From Bacteroidota bacterium (GTDB lineage Bacteria; Bacteroidota; Bacteroidia; Chitinophagales; Chitinophagaceae), in NCBI GenBank assembly GCA_018268035.1, contig JAFDXI010000036.1, positions 1 to 39,210 of the forward strand: a DNA stretch of 39,210 bases, read 5' to 3'. The position numbers and the translations under genes were made by a program. Shown one piece after another: positions 17,983-26,513 of this stretch; position 1 is the first letter of the stretch, and each line of letters starts with the position of its first letter. Under the pieces are notes generated by a model that did not search any database, was not told the origin of the DNA, and worked only from the letters and a program-made list of their open reading frames with translations.

Positions 17983-17996
17983 TTTCAACAGTATAT

Positions 17997-18761
17997 TTAT
18001 TCTTTGTAACCTTCATTATAATATTTTCCGGGGAAATAAAAACGAAGGTTTACAGTTACAGTTCTGAGTTTATTTATTTCTGGCGCCCCATCACCACCGG
18101 GTAAAATATTATTTAATCCTTCCTGGTAAAATATATTGGCTTCAATTCGTTTATTGATGTTTAAGCCAGCGCCAATATTGAGCCCCCAAATTGTATTGCC
18201 TAAGTCATTCCTGTAGTCTGTCGCTACATTGATTGTACGACCAAAATTGATTTTGTGTTCATCAAATTCAGAGCGCACATGTTCAGGTGGTGTAGTATTG
18301 CCATTGGTAGTATAAAAATCTGTGTGGCGTTTTAATTTACCTGTTATGCCTACCTGTGTATTTAATCCGGCATAAACTTTTAAACCAAGTGTCTTAGTAA
18401 AATTAAACTGGTAAGCAAAACCAAATGGAATATTAATAAAATAAGGATGAATATTATACTTGCTCACAACAGTGTCATTGATAGAAGAAGAATCTTTTAA
18501 AAATGTCTGACTTGAAAAGTTTGTACCCAGGTACATAAAAAAATCATTCATGAAATGGTACTCTACTCCGCCACCCAGTTGCCAACCTACTTCACTTTTA
18601 CCATTCACTATACCTGCACTTCTGGTTGCCCGGATCATACTGTAATTAGGGCCGCCCTCAGCATAAAATCCAAACTGAGCTTGTAATAAAGTTGAAAATA
18701 AAATGCAGGTAAGCAGTAGCCAATATCTCCTCATAAAAAGTTTTTTGCAAATAAAAGACAT
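17997..18761 (-). CDS. Outer-membrane beta-barrel protein (PorT-like)
   Basis: The 254-aa protein has a signal sequence (RRYWLLLTCILFSTLLQAQ), then alternating amphipathic strands. The opening strand is FGFYAEGGPNYSMIRATRSA, and a late strand is WGLNIGAGLNINKRIEANIFYQEGL. It ends in an aromatic-rich strand, as for barrels of the PorT/OMP_b-brl group. Translation may start at the upstream ATG (18761) or at Met10 (18734), which gives a better signal peptide. The function of individual members is mostly unknown. Confidence 0.8.
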   Translation of the reverse strand: MSFICKKLFMRRYWLLLTCILFSTLLQAQFGFYAEGGPNYSMIRATRSAGIVNGKSEVGWQLGGGVEYHFMNDFFMYLGTNFSSQTFLKDSSSINDTVVSKYNIHPYFINIPFGFAYQFNFTKTLGLKVYAGLNTQVGITGKLKRHTDFYTTNGNTTPPEHVRSEFDEHKINFGRTINVATDYRNDLGNTIWGLNIGAGLNINKRIEANIFYQEGLNNILPGGDGAPEINKLRTVTVNLRFYFPGKYYNEGYKE

Positions 18762-18876
18762 TTGAATTGTTATTACACCTTAGAAACGTAATTTTTGGCT
18801 TATGGTATGTTGGTTGTAAAAAAATTGCTTTGCAGGTTTAACATTTCCGAAGGGTTTCGTAATTAAAATTTCTCTC

Positions 18877-18884
18877 TATATTTG
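18877..18884 (+). promoter_or_regulatory. Bacteroidota -7 element (TATATTTG)
   Basis: Exact TAnnTTTG match 38 nt upstream of the PDZ-protein ATG. The intergenic region is divergent from the barrel-protein gene. The -33 site is weak (TTTCG near 18855). Confidence 0.45.
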
Positions 18885-18922
18885 AACTACTAAATTCTTC
18901 GTAGAATAAAAATTATATCGTT

Positions 18923-19897
18923 ATGAATACAACAATTAAAATGCTTGCAGCAGTCCTTACATTCTCAATAGGGTTTACTTCTGTGCAGGCACAAGACACT
19001 GAGGTTAACAAAGGGTCAAATGAAGACATCATCATTCATAAAAAAAATCCTACAAAAGAAAAGTTGACAATAGTAGTAGATGGTGATAACATCACCGTGA
19101 ATGGGAAACCGGTAGATGATTTTAAAAGCGCTGATATAGATATTATCAGGAATAATGCTGATGGGTTTGCAAGGGAATTTAGTTTTAATGGTGATATGCC
19201 CGCGCTTGCGCCAAGGCTGAATCAGCAGTTACGTTCTTTGCAGGGAGAAGTGATGCTTGGCGTAAAAACCAACCCTGCGCTGTTGGGCGTTATGACAAGT
19301 AAAGATGATAAGGGTGCAAAGGTTACAGACGTTACTGATGGCAGTGCTGCAGCAAAAGCCGGTCTTCAAGAAAGTGATGTAATTACTAAAGTGAATAATG
19401 ATGCAATCGGTGGGCCTGATGATTTATATAAAGCAGTTGGTAAATATAAACCCGATGATAAAATCACTATCACTTATTTGAGGGATGGAAAGATAATGAC
19501 AGCAAATGTTACATTGGATAAATCTAAACAAATGCGTGTGTATTCATGGAACTCACCGAATAATAATCTGGATCTGAGAAATTTCGGTCCCCGCAATTTT
19601 TCTTTTTCATGGAATAATAAACCACGTATCGGTATTTCTGCACAGGACACTGAAGATGGTAATGGGGTGAAAGTCCTCGATATAGATGAAGATTCACCTG
19701 CAGCAAAGGCCGGTTTAAAAGAAGATGATATTATTACACAGGTAAATGGTAAAGCCATCGCATCAACTGATGATCTCAGGGAAAGTGTGAAAGATATCAA
19801 GCAGGGTGATACGGTAAAGGTTGCGTTTAAACGCAACAGTCAAACACAATCTGTTGATGTAAAGATTCCAAAAGATTTGAAGACTATAGATCTCTGA
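18923..19897 (+). CDS. Exported protein with two PDZ domains
   Basis: This 324-aa protein has a signal peptide (MLAAVLTFSIGFTSVQAQ), a charged linker, and two PDZ domains at about 105-190 and 225-320. Both carry the typical core, SAAAKAGLQESDVITKVNND and SPAAKAGLKEDDIITQVNGK. It lacks a trypsin-like or other protease domain, so it is not a complete HtrA/DegP. It is probably a periplasmic scaffold or protease adaptor (inference). A strong hairpin terminator follows 23 nt after the stop. Confidence 0.85.
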   Translation: MNTTIKMLAAVLTFSIGFTSVQAQDTEVNKGSNEDIIIHKKNPTKEKLTIVVDGDNITVNGKPVDDFKSADIDIIRNNADGFAREFSFNGDMPALAPRLNQQLRSLQGEVMLGVKTNPALLGVMTSKDDKGAKVTDVTDGSAAAKAGLQESDVITKVNNDAIGGPDDLYKAVGKYKPDDKITITYLRDGKIMTANVTLDKSKQMRVYSWNSPNNNLDLRNFGPRNFSFSWNNKPRIGISAQDTEDGNGVKVLDIDEDSPAAKAGLKEDDIITQVNGKAIASTDDLRESVKDIKQGDTVKVAFKRNSQTQSVDVKIPKDLKTIDL

Positions 19898-19920
19898 TAT
19901 TTTTTTTCTCATGTGCTAAT

Positions 19921-19950
19921 AAACCGCTGTTTTTTAATGGCGGTTTTTTT
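19921..19950 (+). terminator. Rho-independent terminator
   Basis: AAACCGC pairs with GCGGTTT around a T-rich loop, followed by a run of T. It lies 23 nt downstream of the PDZ gene. Confidence 0.8.
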
Positions 19951-19951
19951 A

Positions 19952-20087
19952 TATAATAATGTCACCCCGATGGGGTTTGGTTGCTTCTGTTGATTGTGTT
20001 TTATAGTTATAATAATGTCACCCCGATGGGGTTTGGTTTTTTTTGCATGGATATGTTTTATAATAATGTCACCCTGATGGGGTTTAG
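19952..20087. repeat. Three copies of a 29-bp hairpin repeat
   Basis: Copies at 19952-19980, 20008-20036 and 20059-20087 share TATAATAATGTCACC and GATGGGGTTT. Each contains ACCCC-GAT-GGGGT, a 5-bp stem; the third copy has ACCCT, which still pairs through a G-U. Spacers between copies are unrelated. The rest of the gap up to the aldo/keto reductase (20088-20339) holds nothing I recognise. Confidence 0.85.
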
Positions 20088-20339
20088 ATTTTTTGGGGAA
20101 TAGTTTTTTTATAACGTTATGCATTTAAATGATGCATTTTATATTTGGTTTGTATTTTTTAAGCTATAGGAAAATTTGAAACTGTAAACGAGTTTATTCA
20201 TATTTCATTATTTTTATTTCCTGATTTTATTATCTTCATTGCTCGAAATGAAAATTGAAAAACCAAAATCTATTACTCTTTTGTTGTGGAAAATAAATGC
20301 GTATCCTAATTGACTTCGTAAACATTCAATCAATATCTC

Positions 20340-21359
20340 ATGAAATATAAATTATTAGGCAGAAGCGGTTTGAAAGTTTCTGAATTGTGTTTAGGCACAA
20401 TGGGATTTGGCACAGAAAACGGTTGGGGCGCTGACCGTGATACCAGTTTTCAAATCATGGAAAAATTTGCAGAAGCAGGCGGTAATTTTTTAGACACTGC
20501 TAATTTTTACAAATTAGGTACCAGCGAAAAAATTATTGGTGAATTCATGTCGCAACGTGACCGTGATTATTTTGTGCTGGCTACTAAATATACTTTGTTT
20601 GATAATAAAACCAATCCAAATGCAAGTGGCAACAACCGCAAAAATATGATGCGCAGTGTAGAAGAAAGCTTGAAACGGTTGCAAACTGATTTTATAGATG
20701 TTTTGTATTTGCATATCTGGGATGATATTACACCAATTGATGAAGTGTTGCATGGATTGGATGATTTAATCAAACAGGGAAAAATTTTATATCCGGCCAT
20801 CAGCGATACACCTGCATGGATTGTTGCAAAAGGAAACACACTTGCTGAGTGTATGGGATGGAGCCAGTTTATTGCTTTGCAGGTAGAGTATAGCTTGTTA
20901 CAACGCACAACTGAAAGGGAACTCTTGCCGATGGCAAAACATTTCAATATGTCAGTGATACCCTGGGCGCCATTGGCTGGCGGTGCATTAACAGGTAAAT
21001 ATCTGCGTGGCGAAAAAGGGAGGATAAAACCAGAAAGCAACAGGCTCAATGAAAACAGTCAACGCATAACTAATGAAGTAGTGACTATTGCAAAAAAATT
21101 AGGTGTAGAGCCATCACAGGTTGCATTAAAATGGACTATGCAGCAACAACAGTCTGTAATTCCGGTGGTGGGTGCAACCAAACCTGAACAGTTGGATGAA
21201 AATCTGCAAACCATTAACGTAAACATTCCTGATGAAGATATGCAACACCTCGATGAAGTCAGCGCTATTGATATGGGATTCCCGATGAAATTTTTTAAAG
21301 AAGAATCGGTGAAAACAAATACTTACGGAGGCTTTTATGATAAGGTGGAAAAAAGATAA
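20340..21359 (+). CDS. Aldo/keto reductase
   Basis: NAD(P)H-dependent reductase of TIM-barrel AKR type, 339 aa. The tetrad is visible: D52 and Y57 (FLDTANFY), K83 (LATKYTLF) and H125 (YLHIWDD). The N-terminal LGRSGLKVSELCLGTMGFG and the C-terminal VIPVVGATKPEQLDENL are typical of the YajO/Tas-like group. The substrate cannot be told. The next gene (Lgt-like) begins shortly after with no clear terminator, so they may share a transcript. Confidence 0.9.
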   Translation: MKYKLLGRSGLKVSELCLGTMGFGTENGWGADRDTSFQIMEKFAEAGGNFLDTANFYKLGTSEKIIGEFMSQRDRDYFVLATKYTLFDNKTNPNASGNNRKNMMRSVEESLKRLQTDFIDVLYLHIWDDITPIDEVLHGLDDLIKQGKILYPAISDTPAWIVAKGNTLAECMGWSQFIALQVEYSLLQRTTERELLPMAKHFNMSVIPWAPLAGGALTGKYLRGEKGRIKPESNRLNENSQRITNEVVTIAKKLGVEPSQVALKWTMQQQQSVIPVVGATKPEQLDENLQTINVNIPDEDMQHLDEVSAIDMGFPMKFFKEESVKTNTYGGFYDKVEKR

Positions 21360-21453
21360 AATTGTCTTTTAAATTATTTCCCTGCATTTTCCTGTTACTA
21401 TATCATTATTTGGCACACAAATTCTGCTGCATGCTATCACAGAAGCAGCAGGT

Positions 21454-22134
21454 TTGTTTGTGGGTTTCAGGTATTATCTTTTCCTGAAGAAAAAACAAGG
21501 TGATCAGATAAATGCTGCTAACCGCTTATGGCTTGTCATCGCTGCAACAATCGGCGCATTTTTCGGCAGTCATTTATTGGGTGGTTTTGAAAACCCGCCT
21601 GCTGTTTTTCAAACTAATCATTTACTCGATTATTTCTATTCTAATAAAACAATCGTTGGTGGTCTATTGGGTGGTTTGATTTGTGTTGAACTAACTAAAA
21701 AAGCTATTCATGAAAAAACAGCATCTGGTGATTTGTTTACTTATCCGCTCATACTTGCAATGATCATTGGGCGGCTGGGTTGTTTTAGCATGGGCGTGCA
21801 TGAAGCCACTTATGGCCTGCCATCATCTTTGCCCTGGGCAATGAATTTAGGTGATGATATTCCAAGGCACCCTGTGAGTTTATATGAAATTGTTTTTTTA
21901 ATCATGTTATGGTTTTTCATAAATGTGATTCGAAAAAAAAATGTTTTACAAAATGGCGCCATGTTTAAAATTTTTATGATTGGTTATTTATTTTTTCGTT
22001 TTTTGCTCGACTTTATAAAACCGCATTTTATTTTCAGTTTTGGATTATCAACAATACAAGTGGTCTGCCTGGCAGGTTTGATATATTATTACCGTTATAT
22101 CATTGCCCCAAAAAAGTTGTTGATAACAAAATAG
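21454..22134 (+). CDS. Prolipoprotein diacylglyceryl transferase-like membrane protein
   Basis: An integral membrane protein of the Lgt family with several hydrophobic segments, GGLLGGLICVE, and the GRLGCFSMGVHEATYGLPS region matching the Lgt signature area (RxGCFxxGxxxG-like). The TTG at 21454 is the first standard start in frame, but coding resemblance clearly extends upstream: SLHFPVTISLFGTQILLHAI reads in frame from about 21379 and supplies the first membrane segment. Only ATT (21373, 21376), CTG (21382) or ATA codons are available there. The true protein is therefore about 250 aa with a non-standard start, or this is an altered start. It sits directly before a radical SAM gene. A role in lipid modification is inferred. 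Confidence 0.75.
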   Translation: MFVGFRYYLFLKKKQGDQINAANRLWLVIAATIGAFFGSHLLGGFENPPAVFQTNHLLDYFYSNKTIVGGLLGGLICVELTKKAIHEKTASGDLFTYPLILAMIIGRLGCFSMGVHEATYGLPSSLPWAMNLGDDIPRHPVSLYEIVFLIMLWFFINVIRKKNVLQNGAMFKIFMIGYLFFRFLLDFIKPHFIFSFGLSTIQVVCLAGLIYYYRYIIAPKKLLITK

Positions 22135-22218
22135 TTTTTTGTTTAAATAAGATTCATTTAAAAAAACTTTATTCATCTTAGCTTTAAACTTTTGCTGCAA
22201 ACAAAAAAATAAATTGCT

Positions 22219-23631
22219 ATGCCGGAAAGACCATATACCTACTACGATTTTACAATCAGTCTCTGTCCAGTTTGTTTAAAGCGGGTTGATGCGAAAATTG
22301 TTTTTGAAAATGATAATGTTTTCATGTTGAAGAATTGTAATGAACATGGGTTTCAAAAAGTTTTGATTGCAACTGATGTTGAATATTATAAAAACATCCG
22401 CAACTATAATAAGCCAAGTGAAATGCCTTTGCACTTCAATACGCAAACATTATATGGTTGTCCTTATGATTGTGGTCTTTGTGTTGATCATGAACAACAC
22501 AGTTGTTTAACCGTTCTTGAAATAACAGACCGTTGCAATCTTTCCTGCCCCACCTGTTATGCAATGAGTTCGCCGCATTATGGCAGGCATAGGTCTTTGG
22601 ATGAAGTAGAGAAAATGCTGGATATAATTGTTGCTAATGAAGGCAAACCGGATGTGGTGCAAATCAGTGGTGGTGAACCTACCGTCCATCCTGATTTTTT
22701 TGCAATACTTGACTTGGCAAAATCAAAACCCATCCGCCATTTAATGGTAAATACAAATGGTATAAGGATTGCAAAAGATAAATCATTCGTCAGGCAACTG
22801 GCATCATACATGCCCGACTTTGAAATCTATCTTCAATTTGATTCTTTTAAAGAAAATGCTTTGCTTCAATTGCGTGGTAAAGATTTAACGGATGTAAGAA
22901 AAAAAGCCATTAATCATTTGAATGAATTCAATCTGTCCACAACGTTGGTGGTTACCTTACAGAAAGGAGTGAATGATGATGAGGTTGGTGAGATCATTGA
23001 ATTTGCCTTGCAACAACCCTGCGTCAGAGGTGTAACTTTTCAACCTGTACAAATTGCAGGAAGGCTTGAAAACTTTGATGCTGCCACAGACAGGATTACA
23101 TTGACAGAAGTGCGACAGAAAATTTTAGAACAGACAAAAATTTTTCAACCCAATGATTTGATTCCTGTCCCTTGTAACCCTGACGCATTGGTGATGGGCT
23201 ATGCATTAAAATTAGCAGGCCAGGTTTTCCCAATGACACGTTATATAGACCCTGCACATCTCTTAAACAATAGCCGCAATACAATCGTGTATGAACAGGA
23301 TGAAGCATTGCATACACACATGCTGAAAATTTTCAGTACTGGAATTTCTGTTGACCGTGTAGAAAATAATTTCAAAGAATTACTGTGTTGCCTACCAGAA
23401 ATTTATGCACCGGGCTTACAGTATGATAACCTGTTTCGTATAATCATCATGCGCTTTATTGATGCTTATGATTTTGATGTGCGGGCTATTAAAAAAAGTT
23501 GTGTGCACATTGTACATAAAGATGGACGTATTATCCCTTTTGAAACGATGAATATGTTTTACAGGGATGATAAAGAAGAAAAAGTAAAAAATTTACAACA
23601 ACAGATTGCAGTTTCAGCTAAATTGCGTTAG
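22219..23631 (+). CDS. Radical SAM enzyme, Tes/MJ0619-like
   Basis: The 470-aa enzyme binds a 4Fe-4S cluster through C106-x3-C110-x2-C113 (CNLSCPTC), preceded by EITDR and followed by SGGEPTVHPDF. Before this it has the extra Cys pattern of the Tes/MJ0619 branch: CPVC (16-19), KNCNEHGF (about 38-45) and CPYDCGLC (81-88). Archaeal Tes couples lipid chains to make tetraether lipids, and relatives methylate pterins. Which reaction applies here is unknown, but pairing with an Lgt-like membrane protein hints at lipid chemistry. C-terminal Cys residues (ELLCCLPE) may bind another cluster. Confidence 0.85.
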   Translation: MPERPYTYYDFTISLCPVCLKRVDAKIVFENDNVFMLKNCNEHGFQKVLIATDVEYYKNIRNYNKPSEMPLHFNTQTLYGCPYDCGLCVDHEQHSCLTVLEITDRCNLSCPTCYAMSSPHYGRHRSLDEVEKMLDIIVANEGKPDVVQISGGEPTVHPDFFAILDLAKSKPIRHLMVNTNGIRIAKDKSFVRQLASYMPDFEIYLQFDSFKENALLQLRGKDLTDVRKKAINHLNEFNLSTTLVVTLQKGVNDDEVGEIIEFALQQPCVRGVTFQPVQIAGRLENFDAATDRITLTEVRQKILEQTKIFQPNDLIPVPCNPDALVMGYALKLAGQVFPMTRYIDPAHLLNNSRNTIVYEQDEALHTHMLKIFSTGISVDRVENNFKELLCCLPEIYAPGLQYDNLFRIIIMRFIDAYDFDVRAIKKSCVHIVHKDGRIIPFETMNMFYRDDKEEKVKNLQQQIAVSAKLR

Positions 23632-23721
23632 CTGCGGTTGATACTAAATGGTCAAAATATTTTCACCACAGTTGAAAAGACTTATGAAAGCATTCTACAA
23701 ATTAAATTTAAAGACACTCAG

Positions 23722-23988
23722 ATGAAAAACTGGAAACAACCATATCGTGTTGCATTTATAGTTACAGTCATTGTGTTTATTATCGGTGTGATTGTTGCCA
23801 TCCTCAATGGACCTGAATATGGAATTGCGCTTGGCATTGTTTGTCTCCTTGGTGCATTGCTTTGTTTTGTGATTAGTTTAATTGCATTTATTGCTTCTTA
23901 TAAAGAAAACGGTAAAGGCCTTTTATTAAGCGCAGGTATCCTGTTATTGCTAAGTGGTATCTCCTGCGGACTTGGCTTTTCTATTTAA
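23722..23988 (+). CDS. Small membrane protein, three hydrophobic segments
   Basis: The start was chosen at ATG 23722 (MKNWKQPYRVAF); the frame continues upstream to 23638 but without hydrophobic or conserved character. The 88-aa protein has membrane segments at about 10-29, 35-60 and 67-86. It follows the radical SAM gene closely on the same strand. No family is recognised. Confidence 0.65.
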   Translation: MKNWKQPYRVAFIVTVIVFIIGVIVAILNGPEYGIALGIVCLLGALLCFVISLIAFIASYKENGKGLLLSAGILLLLSGISCGLGFSI

Positions 23989-24002
23989 CTTTCATTAAAA
24001 TA

Positions 24003-24296
24003 ATGAACTACGAAGAATTTAAACTAACCATTGAAAACAATGAGCTTCCTCCGGTGTTGCCTTTATATTTACAGGCTCTATGGTATGATGCAAAAGGAAA
24101 TTGGGACAAAGCGCATTCACTCATTGATTCACTTGATGATCTTAATTCATGTTGGGTACACGCTTATCTGCATAGGAAAGAAGGTGATTTAGGAAATGCA
24201 GATTACTGGTACAGGCGCGCCAAAAAAAACAGGCAGGTAACATCTTTATCTGATGAATGGAAAAATATTGTTGAGGCTTTACTTGTATATTCCTGA
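24003..24296 (+). CDS. Conserved hypothetical TPR-like protein
   Basis: A soluble 97-aa helical protein. Two helix pairs, ALWYDAKGNWDKAHSLIDSL and CWVHAYLHRKEGDLGNADYW, resemble TPR-type repeats. It starts 14 nt after the small membrane protein and is probably the last gene of the aldo/keto reductase to radical SAM run. No specific function is visible. Confidence 0.65.
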   Translation: MNYEEFKLTIENNELPPVLPLYLQALWYDAKGNWDKAHSLIDSLDDLNSCWVHAYLHRKEGDLGNADYWYRRAKKNRQVTSLSDEWKNIVEALLVYS

Positions 24297-24684
24297 ATGG
24301 ACATCATTCGTTTTATGACAGGAAGTTTATTCCTGTTATAAAAGGTTTGTGGCATTTGAAAAGAAAATTATCCTGTAGGGCTTTGAATGAGTAGGTTGAG
24401 ATGACGATACAAATTTGAGCTGTCGGTTTCAGGCCATAATCAATTCAGCCATAAAAAATTTACCACTCCTTAATAGCTTTTTGATTTTTATTCATAAACG
24501 AAAAAAGTTGACTGAAGAAGTTTTCCCTAAACTTCCTGCAAACTCATGTCAACAAATAATCCTTTGAGATTTAACCAACTATTTTTGAGATTAAATTTAT
24601 AAAAAATTATTGCCCGTATAGGCATGGGAGACCTTTACATCATAAGCACCGTGATGTCAATATCAGGATAAAGAGAAAGATAAC
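24297..24684. other. 388-bp intergenic stretch without recognised gene
   Basis: It holds one simple hairpin, ACAGGAA-N5-TTCCTGT (24318-24336), without a following T-run. No ORF with family character, tRNA or known RNA was recognised. Confidence 0.5.
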
Positions 24685-24852
24685 TTACGGTTCAACAATC
24701 TTTGTATTGTAATGCATTTTACCATTTTCCAACTGTGTGAAATCGCCATGCCACAACATCATCAACATAGCAAAGACAAATGCAACCACAAATGAAGTGA
24801 ATGCAAGTACTGTAAATTTTTTTGGATCATTTGGCGTAACTGGTGCAGACAT
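24685..24852 (-). CDS. 55-aa single-span membrane protein
   Basis: The start at 24852 gives MSAPVTPNDPKKFTVLAF; the 14 residues upstream in frame look non-coding. One hydrophobic helix (about 15-33) is followed by a short polar tail ending KIVEP. Its size and layout resemble small respiratory-chain or accessory membrane proteins, but no family can be named. Confidence 0.55.
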   Translation of the reverse strand: MSAPVTPNDPKKFTVLAFTSFVVAFVFAMLMMLWHGDFTQLENGKMHYNTKIVEP

Positions 24853-24917
24853 AATTTTTTGTTTTGTAATTCGGGTCAAAAATAATAAATCCACTGATTA
24901 TTTTTATCTAATTAATC

Positions 24918-25616
24918 CTACCGGGCAAATTGCATCATATTTAAAACAAGATTGGGGTCAGGACAATTGATTAAATACTTGTCTTTGTCGTTCAGGCTGC
25001 AAACACCCGGGTAATCTCCTTCATTCATTTCCATATCCTGTATCAGTTGAAAATGCAGATGAGGTGGCCAGTTACCATTTTCAGAAGGTTTACCAAAATG
25101 ACCAATCTCTTTGCCTCGTGTTATATATTCCCCAGCCTGTATTGTATTAATATCATTTAATGAAAGGTGGCCATACAAACTGTAAAATGCAATACCATCA
25201 ATCTGATGCAATACAATCATGGTGGCACCATAATCACCAAATTTATTATTGAAAGCAAAGCTGTGGATCATCCCGCCCAAGAATGCAAATACAGGTGTGC
25301 CTGCTTCTCCCCAAATATCAATGCCAATATGTAGTCGTCTTGGCACACTGCCATTAAACATTTCACTCCTGCTGTAAAATTCCCTGTATTCATTATATCC
25401 GCCAATTCCATACAATGCGCCTGTGTCAATTATTTTTTGGTTGATATATTTTGAAAACAAGTTTGTATCATTTGTGATCTCGGTAGTTAATTCTTTATTG
25501 GCAGATGTAAAATCCATACGCACCAGTTTATCTTTCGATGCAGTAAATGGAACCACGGTGTGAAATGTATCCTGGTATTTTTTTAATGAAGCTGCCAGCA
25601 ATGAAATATTATTCAT
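24918..25616 (-). CDS. M23-family metallopeptidase
   Basis: Peptidoglycan endopeptidase-type zinc protein, 232 aa. The metal site is intact by eye: H96 and D100 (RRLHIGIDIWG), H150 (SLYGHLS) and the H186-x-H188 pair (PPHLHFQ). No signal peptide is evident, unusual for an enzyme that acts on the wall, so it may be cytoplasmic or exported another way. It lies between a small membrane protein gene and comF, all on the minus strand. Confidence 0.88.
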   Translation of the reverse strand: MNNISLLAASLKKYQDTFHTVVPFTASKDKLVRMDFTSANKELTTEITNDTNLFSKYINQKIIDTGALYGIGGYNEYREFYSRSEMFNGSVPRRLHIGIDIWGEAGTPVFAFLGGMIHSFAFNNKFGDYGATMIVLHQIDGIAFYSLYGHLSLNDINTIQAGEYITRGKEIGHFGKPSENGNWPPHLHFQLIQDMEMNEGDYPGVCSLNDKDKYLINCPDPNLVLNMMQFAR

Positions 25617-25655
25617 AATGCAAATTTACAATCGGGGCTGTCATAAAACAGGAAT

Positions 25656-26354
25656 TTAAATGGTGCAGGCAACTGTGGCCACACTAATTTTCAAACCGGG
25701 CATTTGCAACAGTGCAGTGCCGCAGGCTTCCAGAGTAGCGCCTGTTGTAATCACATCATCCACTAATAAAATATGTTTGTTTTGTAAAGGTGCTGGGTTA
25801 TTGACCACAAAAACTTTTTCCATGGTTTGCCAACGCGCAATGCGGTCTTTTTTCGTTTGTGTTTCGGTAAAAATATATCTCGTCACAGCGTTATCAATAA
25901 TGGGTCTTTTCCACACTGAAACTATTCCTTCAGCAATAAGATAACTTTGGTTGTAACCGCGCTGGTATAATTTTTTTTCGTTCAATGGCAATGGTATGAT
26001 TGCATCCACGTCATTAAACCTTGCACTTGTTGCAATACGGTAGCCCAATAACTTTCCTAAAAATTTCCCTGCCTGTTGATTTGATTTGTATTTTAATTCT
26101 AAGATGGTTTCCCTGATGGCGGAAGCTTTATTAAAATAAAATGCGCTGCCCCCTTTTTCAATTTTTAGCCTTCCATAAAATTTTTTCTCAACAAGATTGC
26201 CGGGTGTTGAAAGAAAACCGGTCTCTGGTAATTGGCTTATACATTGAGCACAGAGTTCATCTTCATTATTTAAAATATCAATACCACAACCGATGCAAAC
26301 ATGCGGAAAGAAGAGATGTAAGAAATCATTGATGTATCGTGCTGCCGGGTTCAA
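25656..26354 (-). CDS. comF: ComF-family phosphoribosyltransferase-like protein
   Basis: The 232-aa protein has an N-terminal zinc ribbon (C20, C23, C35, C38) and a C-terminal type I PRTase fold with the PRPP loop ILLVDDVITTGATLEACG. Also typical is AIIPLPLNEKKLYQRGYNQS. ComF proteins are needed for handling incoming DNA in naturally competent bacteria. The start is a TTG (26354); no ATG lies close upstream in frame. Confidence 0.9.
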   Translation of the reverse strand: MNPAARYINDFLHLFFPHVCIGCGIDILNNEDELCAQCISQLPETGFLSTPGNLVEKKFYGRLKIEKGGSAFYFNKASAIRETILELKYKSNQQAGKFLGKLLGYRIATSARFNDVDAIIPLPLNEKKLYQRGYNQSYLIAEGIVSVWKRPIIDNAVTRYIFTETQTKKDRIARWQTMEKVFVVNNPAPLQNKHILLVDDVITTGATLEACGTALLQMPGLKISVATVACTI

Positions 26355-26427
26355 GGATTATTTTTTGTTCTACTAAAATAATTAAAATCATCGTTGTCAG
26401 ATTAATATTATTCAAATTATCTGGAAT

Positions 26428-26465
26428 CCTTTACCAGTAAGGGTTATAAGTCCGCCATAGGCGGA
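26428..26465. repeat. Short dispersed repeat and small hairpin
   Basis: GGAATCCTTTACCAGTAAGG (from about 26423) is a relative of the repeated element at 30375-30494. It is followed by TCCGCC-ATA-GGCGGA (26451-26465), a perfect 6-bp stem. It lies between convergently spaced minus-strand genes radA and comF. Confidence 0.6.
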
Positions 26466-26513
26466 TGAGGTTATAAAAGCAAGGGTTATCATCTTTTGTT
26501 GGGCAATAGTGAA

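Noticed and set aside
18923-19897. HtrA/DegP protease
   Set aside because: Only the two PDZ domains are present; no catalytic Ser protease domain precedes them.
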